From Stachybotrys elegans (lineage: Eukaryota > Ascomycota > Sordariomycetes > Hypocreales > Stachybotryaceae), in assembly GCA_020746835.1 (NCBI GenBank), contig JAGPNK010000011.1:1609394-1673393 (forward strand): DNA of 64,000 nt. Reading direction: 5' to 3'. The notes under the pieces are model-generated. The model did no database searches and was not told where the DNA came from. It saw only the letters and a list, made by a program, of their open reading frames with translations. Shown here in pieces: positions 10,012 through 22,573 of the stretch. Both the position numbers and the translations under genes were made by a program. Position 1 is the stretch's first letter; each line of letters starts with the position of its first letter.

Positions 10012-11667
10012 AATAAGGAAAAGAGTATATAATATAGAGTATAAATAGTAGAGAGTAAATAAATAATAGAGATAGTATTTAGTACTCTAGTAACTAATAT
10101 AGTTATAAATAGTAAAGAAAAATAATAATAAGGCTATTATTAGACTACTTATATAGGGTAGCTAACTAGCTAAGTAGCCAAGCTATAGGTAGCTATAACT
10201 TTATTATAAGCTATATATATACAGACATATAATATAATAGAATATTAAGATATATATATATAGAGGGTTAGGGCAGGGTTAGTGCCTGGCTAGAAAGCTT
10301 TAGTTAACTTATTAAATAAAATTACTAATGCTATAGAAGCCTTACTATAATCTATACCTAGATAGAGAGCGCTATAATACTAATAGAAAGCTTTAAGCTA
10401 GAAAAGCCATTACTCTAGGCTACTAATAGAGAAAAGCTTGTTTTATAGCCTATAGCTATATAAAGCTCTTAAGCCCCTAGCTTAAGAGAGAAGAATTCCT
10501 TATCTATATTGCTTAAATATCTGCTGAAATTAATATTATTATAGAATTAAATAGCAATATAAACACAGCTATATAAGTAACTATAGTAGCTATAGCTACT
10601 ATTATAAAAAGGCCCCTACTCTCTCTACTAGTTATCCATAAGGTAAGTTATTCTAAAGGATCTAATAATAGTATTACTAATAGTCTAGAATATAATAGAA
10701 TAACTTTTATATATCTCTAATATATAATAAGGAAAAGAATATATAATATAGAGTATAAATAATAAAAAATAAATAAATAATAGAGATAATATCTAGTGCT
10801 CTAGTAACTAATGTAGTTATAAATAGTAGAGAGAAATAACAATAAGGCTATTATTAGGCTACTCTTGTATATAGGGTAGCTAACTGGCTAAATAGCTAAG
10901 TAGCCAAGCCATAGGTAGCTGCAACATTACAAGCCATATAACCATGTACAGGTATATAATGCAACGGGATGTTAAGCTAGCCTCAGAGGGTTAGGGCAGG
11001 GTTAGATATCTCTACTATATAGTAATTCTAATAAGGAATTATAGCTAAAGCCTAGAAAAAAGAATAAAGAAAAGGGCCTTAGGCTATATAAGAGACTAAT
11101 AATACAGGCTAGCTATATTAATAACTGTAAATAGAGATAGAGCTATAGAGATATATAGCTTACTTTAGAAGCCCTAATAGAATTAACTTGGTTTTTTAAT
11201 ATAGGTTTTTAGTTAGTTTTTTACTTTAGTTATTAAATTAATTACTTTTACTATTTTAAAATTATATACCTAATACCCCTATAATATAATATTTAATTAA
11301 ATGCTAATACTATTATAGAGAGCTATTAATAGACTATAGTAGCCAAAGCGCTTAGAGGGTTAGTCTATATATATAAGCAATATATTAGAAGCTATAGTTA
11401 TATATAGAAGCAATATACTAACTATATTAAATAAGGCAGTGGCTAAAGAATAAAGGGAGAGTAAAATATATACTATAAAGGAAGCTATAAAGAAGCTATA
11501 GCTATATAAGAAGGCTAATATATAATATAAAGGAGCTATAGAGGAAGTATATAATATAGGGAACCTGCTTAGTTAGTAATAGTATATAGAAATGGGTCTA
11601 GGGTAAGCTAGAAAAGATAGTAAAAAAAAACCAGTGTAAGCCTTTTAAACCTTATGCTTAGAAGAGA
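10012..11667 (-). mobile_element. E retroposon, subfamily B, full length, minus strand, in G1
   Basis: Reads aataaggaaaag at 10013 and ends at aaccttatgcttagaagaga. TSD taactataaat at 10001-10011 and 11668-11678. A shorter minus-strand E is nested at 10726-11005. Confidence 0.9.
10726..11005 (-). mobile_element. E retroposon, 5'-truncated, nested in E
   Basis: About 280 bp from the E 3' end to agggttag. TSD atatctctaatata (10711-10724) versus atatctctactata (11006-11019). Host E copies such as 1-1314 show the uninterrupted site. Confidence 0.88.
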
Positions 11668-14600
11668 TAACTATAAATAAACGCCCTAGAGATTCTATTA
11701 TAATAGTTAATTTTTCTAAAGAGCTTAGTAACTATAATATTAGACTTTCTAATAATAGGCTAAGCTATTATAGAGGAATAGCTAAGTATATTATAGTAAA
11801 GTAATAAAGGACTTAATTATAATTAATTTAAATAATAGTAATATTACTATAATAGAAAAAAAGCTAACTAGTAAGGGATATAAATTAGCTAAGGAGTTTA
11901 AAGCTAATAATAAAGGTTATAGAATAGATACTAATAATAAGTCTAATTCTATTTATATTATAGCTAAAGGGTTATATACTTTAATATCTTTAGATTTACT
12001 AAAGTAAAGCTTTAATAAATATATAATATATATTAAATATAGAAAGTATAATAGAGAGTTCTATAATAAAAGATAGCTTATAAAGTATATTTCCCTTCTA
12101 AGTATAAGGTTCAAAAGGCTTGCACTGTTTCTTTTTTACTATCTTTTCTGGCTTACCCTGGACCCATTCTTACACTTTGTTGCTGACTAAGCAGGTTCCC
12201 CGCATCATGTAGTATTGCCTAGCTTCCCCCACGGCTCCTTAGCATTACATGCTGCAGCTTCTTTACAGCTTCCTTTACAGCTCAGCGCATAGCTTCTATA
12301 TATAACTACAGCTTCTAATACATTGCTTAGACCAGTGTACATAGACTAACCCTCTAAGCGCTTTAGCTACTATAGTCTATTATATATTATTTATCTAACT
12401 CTTTTTAAATAGCTCTTTATAATAGTATTAGTATTTAATTAAATATTATATTATAGAGGCATTAGATATATAATTTAAAGGTAGCAAAAGTAATTAATTC
12501 TATAACTAAACTAAAAAACTAATTAAAAACTTATACTAAAAAACCAAGCTAATCACTCTAACTGTTTTTTTCTATTAGAACTCCTAAAGCAAGCTATATA
12601 TCTATAGTCCTATATATAGCTATAATCTATTTATAAAATTAACTTTCTAGCCAAGGTACTTATTATGAAAGAGCTGGCTTTTTTTAGCCTACCTACTCTT
12701 TTACTTTTTATATTTTAGCTCTAAATTAGCTAGAAAAGGGAAGTAGTAAAAGTTATTCTATTACTATTAGTAATACTATTATTAAATAAGTTAGAGAAGA
12801 TCCCTTAGAGTAACTTACCTTATAAATAACTTTACTAGTGTTTATAATAGTAGTAACTAAGGCTACTATAGCTACTAGAGTAGCTATATTATTATAGATA
12901 TAGGTATTATTTATTTATATTTTAAGTAACTATAAGATATAAGTAGGTAGTAGAATATAAATAATAAATTTATCTCTCTTAAGCTAGAGGCTTAAGGGCT
13001 TTATATAGCTATAGGTAAGGTAGATTAAGCTTTTCAGTAGCTCTATTAGCAGCCTAAAGCAATGGCTTTTCTAGCTTAGTTAAAGCTTTCTATTAGCATT
13101 GCTAGTAGCACTCTCCATCTAGGTATAGGTCATAGCAAGGCTTCTATAGCGTTAGCAACCTTATTTAATCCTGCCCTAACCCTCTCTTAACATCCCATTG
13201 CATTATATGCCTGTATATATATAGCTTGTAAGGTTATAACTATCTATGGCTTGGCCACTTAGTTAGTTAGCTACCCTATATGCCCAATAATAGCCTTGTT
13301 ATTATTCTTCTCTACTGTTTATAACTATATTAGTTACTAGGGCACTAGGCATTACCTTTACTATTTATTTGCTCTCTACTATTTATACCCTATACTATAT
13401 ACTCTTTTCTTTATTATAAAGTATATTTTCTTTAATATATATAATTTAAAAAATATAATAAGAAAAGTAATATTAATTAAAGAAATTATATAGATAGTAA
13501 TAATAAATCTATTAAAGAATAGAGATATAAATTTAATATTTTAGATTAATTAGATTATTAAAGTAAGGCTAAATAAGGCTAATACTTAGTATTAATATAG
13601 CTATATAAAAATTAATATAGACTTTAATAATTAGAATATAGTAATAATAGTAGAAATTAATATAGAGTATTTTAATATTCTAGTTAATTAAAAATAGATT
13701 AAATAGTATTTAAAGAATATAGTTTATTCTATAATTAATAAACTAAAGCTATTTAAAGCTATTAAAGATATAGTATAATATATTAATAAAGTTTAATTTA
13801 ATTTCTATATTTTTAATTAGACTAAAGAAATAAATATAGTTATATATTTTAATATTAAAGCCTATATTATTAAAAATTTAAACCCTAATATACTATTTAA
13901 TAATATCTAGCTAGATATATATAATATAAATATATTAATAAATAAATATATTATAGTACTCTATAGTTATTATAGTATAAGAGTATTATTTTAAGTAGTA
14001 TTTAAAAAAAATATATTATTAAATATTAGTTATAAGTATAATTAAGGTATAGCTAGACTAAATAGTTAAGATCTCTATTACTTTCTCTAGACTTAGTACT
14101 ATTAATATATACTATACTAATAGAATATATTAATTTATATTAGCTAGATAGAGTATTATAAATTAAATATTTAATATAGATATACTAAAGATAATTCAGA
14201 AAACTAAATAGATAATAATAGTAAATAATATAAATAAATTAATAAAGCTAAAGTAAAAATTCTATATTAAATAGATTAATAACTTAGATAAAAAAAGCTA
14301 TTTTATTATATTTTAGAAATAAGGAATTATAGTATTAATAGTATTAAAAATAAAGAATCTAATAGACAATATTATTAGCTTACTAAATATTAATTAAGTA
14401 CTAAATATAATAGTAAAATCTATTAAAGACTAAATAAATAAAGTATTTAATAAAATAGATAGATTATACCTTAAGTAGAGAGTAAATAAGCTAGATAATA
14501 TACTAAAGATTATAATAGATAATAAAGTATATATATATATAGTTAACTAATAGTAAATAAGAGGCTTTATAAAGCTAGTAAAAAGTTATAATATATAGTA

Positions 14601-14821
14601 TAATAGAGATATAATCTTTATAGAAAAAAAGAATAAATTATATATTAATTTAGTTAAGGGATAGTAAAATTAAAAAAGAATTACTAGATTATATTCCCTA
14701 GAGATAGTTAATAGAGATTTCTTTAATAAAATTTATAATAAACTATAGATATTAAATAAATTAAGCTAAATAATAAGATTAATACTATTTTATTATTTAG
14801 TATTTATTATATAGTATAAGT
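11668..14821 (+). pseudogene. G1 gag-pol region upstream of RT, degenerate
   Basis: G1 pieces 11668-12092 and 13417-14821 align with G2 at about 58020-59640. By order they should include the gag end, protease and start of RT, but I could not identify a protease motif. About 200 bp around 11795-11995 of G1 is absent from G2. Dense TAA/TAG in every frame. Confidence 0.55.
12093..13416 (+). mobile_element. E retroposon, subfamily A, full length, plus strand, in G1
   Basis: 5' end cccttctaagtataagg, 3' end actcttttctttattat. TSD taaagtatattt at 12081-12092 and 13417-13428. The 5' 220 bases (12150-12310) keep many C residues (gacccattcttacac, gcttcccccacgg), while the 3' two thirds are strongly mutated. 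Confidence 0.9.
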
Positions 14822-16149
14822 CTCTCCTAAGCATAAGGTTTAAAAGGCTTATACTATTTCTTTTTTACTATCTTTTCTAGCTTACTCTAAATCTATTTCT
14901 ATACTTTATTACTAACTAAGCAGGTTCCTTATATTATATGCTTTCTCTATAGCTCCTTAGCATTATATATTAGCCTTCTTATATAGCTATAGCTTCTTTA
15001 TAGCCTTCTGTATATAACTATAGCTTCTAATACATTGCTTAGACCAGTGCACACAGACTGACCCTCTAAGCGCTTTAGCTACCATAGTCTATTTAGCTCT
15101 CTATAATATTATATTATAGGGCATTAGGTATATAATTCAAAGGTAGCAAAAGTGATTAATTCTATAACTAAACTAAAAAACCAATTAAAAACTTATACTA
15201 AAAAACCAAGCTAAAGCTCTTTTAGAGTAACTCTAACTATCTCTTTCTATTAGAACTCCTAAAGCAAGCTATATATCTATTTACACTAGAGTTCTATATC
15301 TATAACCTATTTATAAGATTAACTTTCTAGCTAAAGTACTTATTATTAAAGAGCTAGCTTTTTTTAGCCTATCTATTCTTTTACTTTTTATATTCTAGCT
15401 CTAAATTAACTAAAGAAAAAGAATAGTAAAAGTTATTCTATTACTATTAGTAATACTATTATTAAAAAACCCCTTAAAGTAATTTACTTTATAGATAACT
15501 TTACTAGCGTTTATAATAGTAGTAGCTAAGACTACTATAGTTACTAAAGTAGCTATATTATTATAGGTATAGATATTATTTATTTATATTTTAACTAATA
15601 TAAGTAAATAGTAGGATATAAATAATAAATTCATCTCTTTTAAGCCAGGGGCTTAAGGGCTTTATATAGCTATAGGCATTAAGCTTTTCTCTATTAGCAG
15701 CCTAAAGCAATATTATAGGCTTTTCTAGCTTAATTAAAGCTTTCTATTAGTATTATAATACTCTCTATCTAGGTATAGATTACAGTAAGGCTTCTATAGC
15801 ATTAGTAACCTTATTTAATAAGTTAACTAAAGCTTTCTAGCCAAATACTATTAGAGCCTTCTATCTAGTCTAGTATATATATCTATTATTTCAGAGGCCA
15901 GCTTGACATCCCGTTGCATTACATGCCTGCGTATGGTCACTCAGTGTGGCTTCTAAGGTTATAGCTACCTATGGCTCAGCCACTTAGCCAGTTAGCTACC
16001 CTATATACAAGGGCAGCCTAATAATAGCCTTATTATTATTCTTCTCTACTATTTATAACTATATTAGTTACTAAGGCACTAAATACTATCTCTACTATTT
16101 ATTTACTTTCTATTATTTATACTCTATACTATATACTCTTTTTCTTATT
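14822..16149 (+). mobile_element. E retroposon, subfamily A, full length, plus strand, in G1
   Basis: 5' end ctctcctaagcataagg, 3' end ctttttcttatt. TSD atatagtataagt at 14809-14821 and 16150-16162. A less mutated island lies at 15890-16020 (ccagcttgacatcccg, gcctgcgtatgg). Confidence 0.9.
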
Positions 16150-16973
16150 ATATAGTATAAGTTATAAAATAAAAAAAGGGTTAGATAATTATAAATTTAT
16201 AATAATTAAATAAAATTATAGTTCTAGATATTTATTCTATTCTACTATTATAAAAGAAAATAATTATAGTAATAAAGAAAAAAAGTTTATATTAATTTTT
16301 AATACTTTAGGATTTTTCTATTAGTTATCTATTTATAAGTTCTATTAAGATTAAAATATTATAATTAGCCTATATAAACTAAAGATATTATATATAGTAC
16401 TAATAGGGTTTATAATAGTTTACTATTTACTTAGAGATTTATAGATTACTAATTAAAGCTATATAATAAATTTACTAAAGTATATATTAATAATATTATA
16501 GTATTTAGTAATATATATAAAGATTATTTATAATATCTAGAGTTAGTATTTAAGCTATTTAAAAGACTAAGACTAGTAATATCTCTAATAAAGTCTTTTA
16601 TTAAATATTTATTAGTTTAATTACTAGGCTTTAAGATAAATATATTAAGTCTAAGTATAATAAAAGACTAAATATAGGGAATTATAAAAAATAAATATAT
16701 TAATAATATTAGTAAATTTAAAGATCTATCTATTTTAGTATAGTAACCTTCCTTTATTATTTTATTTATAAATTCTAAATAAAGACTTAACCTTTAGAAA
16801 TCTATAAAATTAATTTATTAAAAGAACTATAGAAAATAGAGAAAATAGTTAAAAAAGTTAATAAAAAGCTCTAAGGTTTTAAGATATTTAAAGTAATATT
16901 TAAATCTATAGCTATAGAGAAAGAGTTATTTAATATACTATAGACTAAGCTAATATTAAAGATATCCTTATAT
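16150..16973 (+). pseudogene. G1 reverse transcriptase, RIP-degenerate
   Basis: Read in the + direction, 16483-16509 translates as YINNIIVFS. This is the Ty3/gypsy RT catalytic box (Y-x-D-D) with both Asp changed to Asn, as expected from G-to-A mutation of GAT/GAC. Just downstream come a leucine-rich stretch (LVFKLFKRLRLVIS) and the LLGFK block that follows the box in this family. Stops are mostly TAA/TAG at former Gln/Trp-type positions. The catalytic residues are lost, so the protein cannot be active. G2, G3 and G5 hold the same box. Confidence 0.85.
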
Positions 16974-17175
16974 AATGAGGAAAAGAGTGTGCAGTATAGG
17001 GTATAAGTAATAGAGAGTAAATAAATAGTAGAGGTAGTGCCTAGTGCCCTGGCAACTAATGCAGTCATAAACAGTAGAGAGAAATAACAATGAGGCTATT
17101 ATTAGGCTGCCTGTACAGGGTAGCCGACTGGCCGAGTGGCCGAGCCACAGGTGGCTGCGACTTGCACCGTTATAA
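16974..17175 (-). mobile_element. E retroposon, 202-bp 5'-truncated copy, minus strand, weakly mutated
   Basis: Only the E 3' part, from aatgaggaaaagagtgtg to cttgcaccgttat. TSD aaagatatccttatat, 16 bp and identical, at 16958-16973 and 17176-17191. G2 (about 60470) has the empty site. It is less mutated than most copies (gtagccgactggccgagtgg), so it may be a relatively recent insertion or have escaped RIP through its short length. Confidence 0.93.
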
Positions 17176-17920
17176 AAAGATATCCTTATATTATTATAAT
17201 TCTAGTTAATAGCTATACTTTAAGATTAATATATTTAGAAAAGATATAAAACTCTTTACTTTTAATCTAAAGAATAATAATTAAAATAGAATAAAATAAA
17301 TATCTATAAAAAAATATAATCTATTATATTTCTAAGCTAACTACTATTTAAGATAAAATAATAATATTAACTAATAGAGCTAGAGATAGTATATTTAGTA
17401 TATATATATCAATAGCTATATACTATAATATAATTATTAATAAAATAGATAATTATTTTAACTAACTATATAGGAATAAAAGATATTATAAAATATATAA
17501 TAATATTAACTTTAGATTTAGTTAGAGTAAACTATAGACTTATAGTAGCCTCTATCTATTTAAGTTAGTACTAACTAAATGTTTAATATATTCTAGATAA
17601 AATAAATTAAATACTAAATACCCTTTTATAAATTTTAATACTAAATAAAAATAAGTATAAAAAGATCTAGAATAAAATACTATTTATATAAATAGATAGT
17701 AAGCTTAATAATATTTAAAAAGAAAATATATATTTTAGAATATCCTTAGTAAAGATATATAAAGATTAAAAAAAGAAGTTTTTAAATAGATATATAGTAA
17801 ATCCTAAAATAAAAAGAATTATTAAAATATTTAAGAAAAAGAAAAGGAAATATACCTTAGACTTAAGAACTAAAATATAACTTATCTATATTCTATTTAA
17901 ATAAAAGAATAGACTACTAT
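17176..17920 (+). pseudogene. G1 RNase H domain, RIP-degenerate
   Basis: In the + direction about 17350-17620 reads with interruptions as IELEIVYLVY, then ILTNYIGIKDII, then TLDLVRVNYRLIVASIYLS. This order matches the Ty3/gypsy RNase H domain: the ELE motif, the D-to-N changed TD(H/Y) position, then the R-x-L-R-L-V-like segment. G2 holds the equivalent at 60640-60900 and G3 at 32220-32398 on the minus strand. Confidence 0.8.
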
Positions 17921-18092
17921 AATAAGGAAAAGAGTATATAATATAGGGTATAAATAGTAGAGAGTAAATAAATAATAGAGATAGTATCTAGTGCCCTGGT
18001 AACTAATATAGTTATAAATAGTAGAGAGAAATAATAATAAGGCTATTATTAGGCTGCCCTTATATATAGAGTAGCCGACTGGCCGAGTGGCT
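17921..18092 (-). mobile_element. E retroposon, 172-bp 5'-truncated copy, minus strand, in G1
   Basis: E 3' part only (aataaggaaaagag ... gccgagtggct). TSD aagaatagactactat, 16 bp identical, at 17905-17920 and 18093-18108. Confidence 0.93.
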
Positions 18093-18351
18093 AAGAATAG
18101 ACTACTATACTATATAGAATATAATAAAATAAGAAAGCTTTAGGTTCTAAAGAATTATATATTAGATATTATTTAATAGATATATAATAAAAACTTTTAC
18201 TTAGAGATATAGAGAATACTAATAGCTTTATTATAGTATATCTTTTAAAAAAAGATAAAGTTAGTTAAGTAATAAATAGTCTATTATAAAGTATATATTC
18301 TATATATAATAGATAGAAAGAAGCTATTTAATAAGTTATAGTCTATCTTTT

Positions 18352-18452
18352 CTATATAACTGCATTGGTTACTGGGGCAGTAAGCACTATCTCTACTATT
18401 TATTTGCTTTCTACTGCTTATACTCTATATTACATACTCTTTTTCTCATTAT
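18352..18452 (+). mobile_element. E retroposon, 100-bp 3' fragment, plus strand, at integrase deletion
   Basis: Last 100 bases of E (ctgcattggttactgggg ... tttttctcattat), little mutated. No TSD is visible. Compared with G2, about 1.35 kb including the integrase core (61360-62700 in G2) is absent from G1 at this junction. Confidence 0.8.
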
Positions 18453-19744
18453 AAAATACTATTAAGTATTTTTTAGAAATACTTTTTTATTTCTATTATA
18501 TTCTATTTTATATAATACCTTCTTTTCTATAATAACTCTCTTAGTATATTATAGTATATTTTATTTATTATAATATACCTTATTATATTCTCTAGCTATA
18601 ATTTATAACTATAAAAGGTAGCTATAGAAAACTAAGTGCCCTATATACTGTTTTTATCTAAAATAATATATCTTAAATAAGTAGTTAATTTATTATTTAG
18701 TATAATAATAAGGAAAAGAGTATATAATATAGAGTATAAGTAGTAGAGAGCAAATAAACAGTAGAGATAGTGCCTAGTGTTCTGGTAACTAATATAGTTA
18801 TAAACAGTAGAGAGAAATAATAATTATTTTAGTATAATAACTTATTATTTTATTAACTTAACTATTATAACTAAATAAACTCTACTTAATATATAGTATA
18901 ATTTTAAAGTCTAGGACCTAATAAAAGCTAATAGAATGTTTAAAAGGCCTATAAAGAAAGGTTTTTTTATAGAATAAAAGGGCTATATTAATATTAACTA
19001 CTATAGATAAAGATACTATAAATAATTACTAAAGAATAGATTAAAGAAAGAGTTATAATAAGTATATAAAGAAATAACTAAAGTAATATTTAAATATACT
19101 AGACTAAAACTATATAAATTTCTAGTCTAAAAAAGACTATGATTATTAAGCTAAAGTTTATAGTAATAATTAAAAAGATAAATAGTACTAATAAATAGAA
19201 TATTATAATATTTAATAGTAAATTAGAAAACTTATTAAAATAATATATAAAATAAACTAAATATATTATTTAGGGATAATAAGTTTAATAGTTTATTAGA
19301 TTATAATATATATCTAGCTAGATTTAAAGAATATAATAAATATAATTAATATAGATTTAGTTATATTAAAATAATATAAATTCCTATAATTTATTATTAA
19401 ATAATATAATAGTACTAAGCTATAGGCTTACTAGATTATATTAGTTCTAGATAGCCTTATAATTTTAATATTTAAAGAAAATAAAATATTATTTAAAAAG
19501 TTATTCTTTTATAAATAGAAGATAATTTAATTGTTTAATAGGCCTTTAGATAATAAATAGATATAAATATTATAGTATAAAGTATTTTTAAATAGCCTTT
19601 ATTAAATAAAAAGTTATTTAATAAGAATAATAATAATAATATTCTAGTAGATTTTTATAAAAAGTTCTTTAAAAGCTTATAAAAAAAAGCTATTAAAAAT
19701 CTATAAAAGGTAATAAACTAACTAGATATTAATAGACTAATTAT
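18453..19744 (+). pseudogene. G1 region downstream of integrase, degenerate
   Basis: Segments 18453-18706 and 18823-19744 match G2 at 62740-63900 almost base for base apart from RIP-type changes. This is the part of the element beyond the integrase core. No domain can be recognised and all frames carry many stops. Confidence 0.5.
18707..18822 (-). mobile_element. E retroposon, 116-bp 5'-truncated copy, minus strand
   Basis: From aataaggaaaagag to agagagaaata. TSD about 16-17 bp: ttattatttagtataat on the left, attattttagtataat on the right. The G2 site at 62965-63010 is uninterrupted. Confidence 0.9.
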
Positions 19745-20975
19745 AATGAGAAAAAGAGTATGCAGTGTAGGGTATAAGCAGTAGAGAGCAAATAAATAGT
19801 AGAGATAGTACCTAGTGCCCTGGTAACTAATGCAGTTATAAATAGTAGAGAGAAACAACAATAAGGCCATTGTCAGGCTGCCCTTGTGTACAGGGTAGCT
19901 GACTGGCCGAGTGGCCGAGCCACAGGTCGCTGCGACTTCATGCGCAGGCATGTGATGCGACGGGATGTCGAGCTGGCAGAGGGTTGGGGCGGGATCAGAC
20001 CAGATGGAAGGCTCTGACAGTGCCTGGCTAGGAAGCTTTAGTTAACTTATCAAATAAGGTTGCTAACGCTGTAGAAGCCTTATTATAATCTATACCCAGA
20101 TAGAGAGTGCCACTGGCAATGCTAATGGAAAGCTTTAACTAACTGTAACTATAAGATTACTAACACTAGAAAAGCCATTGCTTTAGGCTACTAATAGAGA
20201 AAAGCTTAATCTACCTTACCTATAGCTATATAAAGCCCTTAAGCCCCTAGCTTAAGAGAGATAAATTTATTATCTATATCCCACTACCTGCTTGTGCCTT
20301 ATAGCTAATTGAGATTAAAATGCAAGCAAATAATACCTATACCCACAATAATATAGCTACTCTAGCAGCTATAGTAGTCTTGGCTACTACTACTATAAAT
20401 ACTAGTAAAGTTATCTATAAGGTAAGTTACCCTAAGGGGTTTTCTCTAACTAATAATAGTATTACTAATAGTAATAGAATAACTTCTATTACCTTTCTTT
20501 CTCTAGAGCTCTAGAGCTATATAAAAAGTAATAGGGTAGAAAGGGCAAGAAGGCCTAACTTATTAATAATAAGTCCCTTAGTAGCTAAATTAAGCTAATA
20601 AAAGAGTAATAGTTAGCTTGGTTTTTTAGTGTGGGTTTTTAGTTGGTTTTTTTATTTAGTTATTGAATTAATTACTTTTGCTACCTTTAAATTGTATGCC
20701 CAATGCCCCTGTGATATGATATTATAAAGAGCTGTCAAGCAATGTGTCAGAAGCTATAGTTGTGTGCAGAAGTGTGCAATGCGTTAGAAGCCGTAGTCGT
20801 GTGCGGAAGGCTGCGAAGGAACATGTGATGCGAAGGAGCCGTGGGGGAAGCTGGGCGCACGTGATGCGGGGAACCTGCTTAGTCAGCAACGGTGTGTGGG
20901 AATGGGTCCAGGGTAAGCCGGAAAAGACAGTGAAAAAAAACCAGTGCAAGCCTTTTAAACCTCATGCTCGGGAGG
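19745..20975 (-). mobile_element. E retroposon, subfamily C, full length, one of the least mutated copies
   Basis: 1231 bp with both E ends (aatgagaaaaagag; cctcatgctcgggagg) and TSD aatagactaattat (19731-19744) versus aataaactaattat (20976-20989). Both ends keep many C/G residues: ctggccgagtggccgagcc near 19900, and tcgtgtgcggaaggctgcg near 20795. It is the best reference for an E consensus. Short ORFs at 19718-19951 (-), 20320-20514 (+), 20722-20949 (-) and 20744-20980 (+) are not conserved as frames in other copies and I do not call them genes. Confidence 0.93.
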
Positions 20976-22573
20976 AATAAACTAATTATAGTAATATCTA
21001 TATTATTTAATAATTATAATTTCTATACTATAGTAATATTAATAAATACTTTTTAGTTTAAACGCTAATAGCTATAGTTAGAAATAAAACTATAGTTTAA
21101 AAAATAAAGACCTATAGCTAGATAGATATTTAAAAAGAGCTAGAGCTATTTATTAAAAACCTAGATAAACTTAAGGAGTTTAAAGAAATTATAATAATTA
21201 CATACTTAGTAATATTTAATAGACTAAAGTAAAATAAAATAATAGTAGTTTCTATTATAATCTAAAATAAAATAAAGATTTAGCTTAAAATAATAAATAA
21301 AGTATTTAAAGAGATAGAAAATAGAATTAATATTAAAAAAGTAAAAATTACTAATATTAAGGAATTTATTATACTATTAATAATAATTATATATAGAGAA
21401 AAGATAGATAAGAAAACCTAATTACTATAGGTAGACCTAATTAACTATATAATATATATACTTAATAAGATTACTAAGAAAATAAATTAAAAATAAATAA
21501 ATAGAAAGGTAACTCTTATCTAAGTAATATTAGCTTAGGCTTATATCTATATACTAATAATAAAATAGAAAAAAGTCTAGCTTCTAGACCTTATAAAAGA
21601 ACTATAAAATAAAGTTATATAATAAAAGCTATTAATTAGTAAGAAAAAGACTATTTTAAAAAAATATATAAATATAACTAATAATAGTATATATATAACT
21701 AAAGAGACTAGAAAAAGCTAATAAAACTATTAATAAGACTATAAATAAGAATACTAATAAATTAACTAATAAAACTACTAATAAAACTACTCATAAGACT
21801 ACTAATAAAACAATTAAAGATAACTAAGCCTAATATATTTATAAATTAAAGTAAGATCTAAAGATAATAAACAATTATATTAAAGTTATAGAGAAAATTT
21901 ATATAGATATTAATAAGACTTACTAAATATTAGAAAAGATTAATATAAATAAGGCCTAGTAGATTATTTATAGAGAATTAGAAAGTAATATAATTATTTT
22001 ATAGCTAATTAAGCCCTATTTACTCTTAAGTATTTTTAAAAATATATTATATAGCCTTTTAGAAGTAAACTAATAATTATAATATTAATATATAGATATA
22101 TTATTAGTACATAAAAAGGTTAGAATTAGATAATTTTAGGGGTTTTTAAATTTAATTATTTAGTATAAGCTTAAAAAAGATAAATATAAAAAATAAAATA
22201 GTAATATTAATACTAACTAATAATTAAGTATATAAATAGATAAGATATAGTATTAGCTATATTATAGTTAGAACTACTAGATATATAATAACTAAAGCCT
22301 ATTATATATAAAATAATAATAGTAATAGTAAATAGATAGAGAAAGATAATTTAGATATAGAGATAATAAAGAGAGAGAAATAAAAGATAAACCTTAATAA
22401 GGTAATTAAAAGATAAAATATAGAGTAAGAGATAGATATATTTTAAAAGTAATTGCTTTAGGACTATTAGAATAGATACTATATATATAGAATAGATATA
22501 TAGAATAAAGATAGATATATAGAACTTATAGATATATAGCTAGGATAGCTATCTTATTTGCTTTAGAAGGTAG
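20976..22573 (+). pseudogene. G1 3' region between integrase part and 3' LTR
   Basis: 1.6 kb of degenerate coding-like sequence before the 3' LTR. In one + frame it gives lysine- and asparagine-rich stretches without a recognisable domain. A 12-bp tandem repeat lies at 21718-21812. G2 runs off the window just as this region begins (63900-64000). Ty3/gypsy elements need not have an ORF here, so it may be an additional ORF or a long gag-pol tail. Confidence 0.45.
21718..21812 (+). repeat. Imperfect 12-bp tandem repeat (ACTAATAAAACT-like)
   Basis: About seven units of actaataaaact / actcataagact in a row. They would encode a Thr-Asn-Lys-Thr-type repeat in the degenerate 3' region of G1. No second copy is available, because G2 ends before this point. 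Confidence 0.7.

Noticed and set aside
16871..17068. Minus-strand ORF crossing gypsy RT and a truncated E; similarly 57145-57345 on the plus strand crossing E into G2
   Set aside because: Both run across insertion junctions, have no domain, and are only open because the E 3' part has few stops in that frame.
17118..17136. tRNA/SINE A-box-like string tggccgagtgg in minus-oriented E copies
   Set aside because: It matches a pol III A box, but no B box (GGTTCRANNCC) follows at a suitable distance. It sits near the 3' end of E on the antisense strand. The E 5' region contains T runs that would stop pol III.
20744..20980. Overlapping ORFs on both strands at 20722-20980
   Set aside because: They cover the 5' tandem-repeat region of E, which is open by chance because it is less AT-rich. 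Two strands being open over the same bases argues against coding.
21718..21812. Possible CRISPR-like or satellite array
   Set aside because: Short 12-bp imperfect repeats without spacers inside a degenerate retroelement; an internal coding repeat is the simpler reading.
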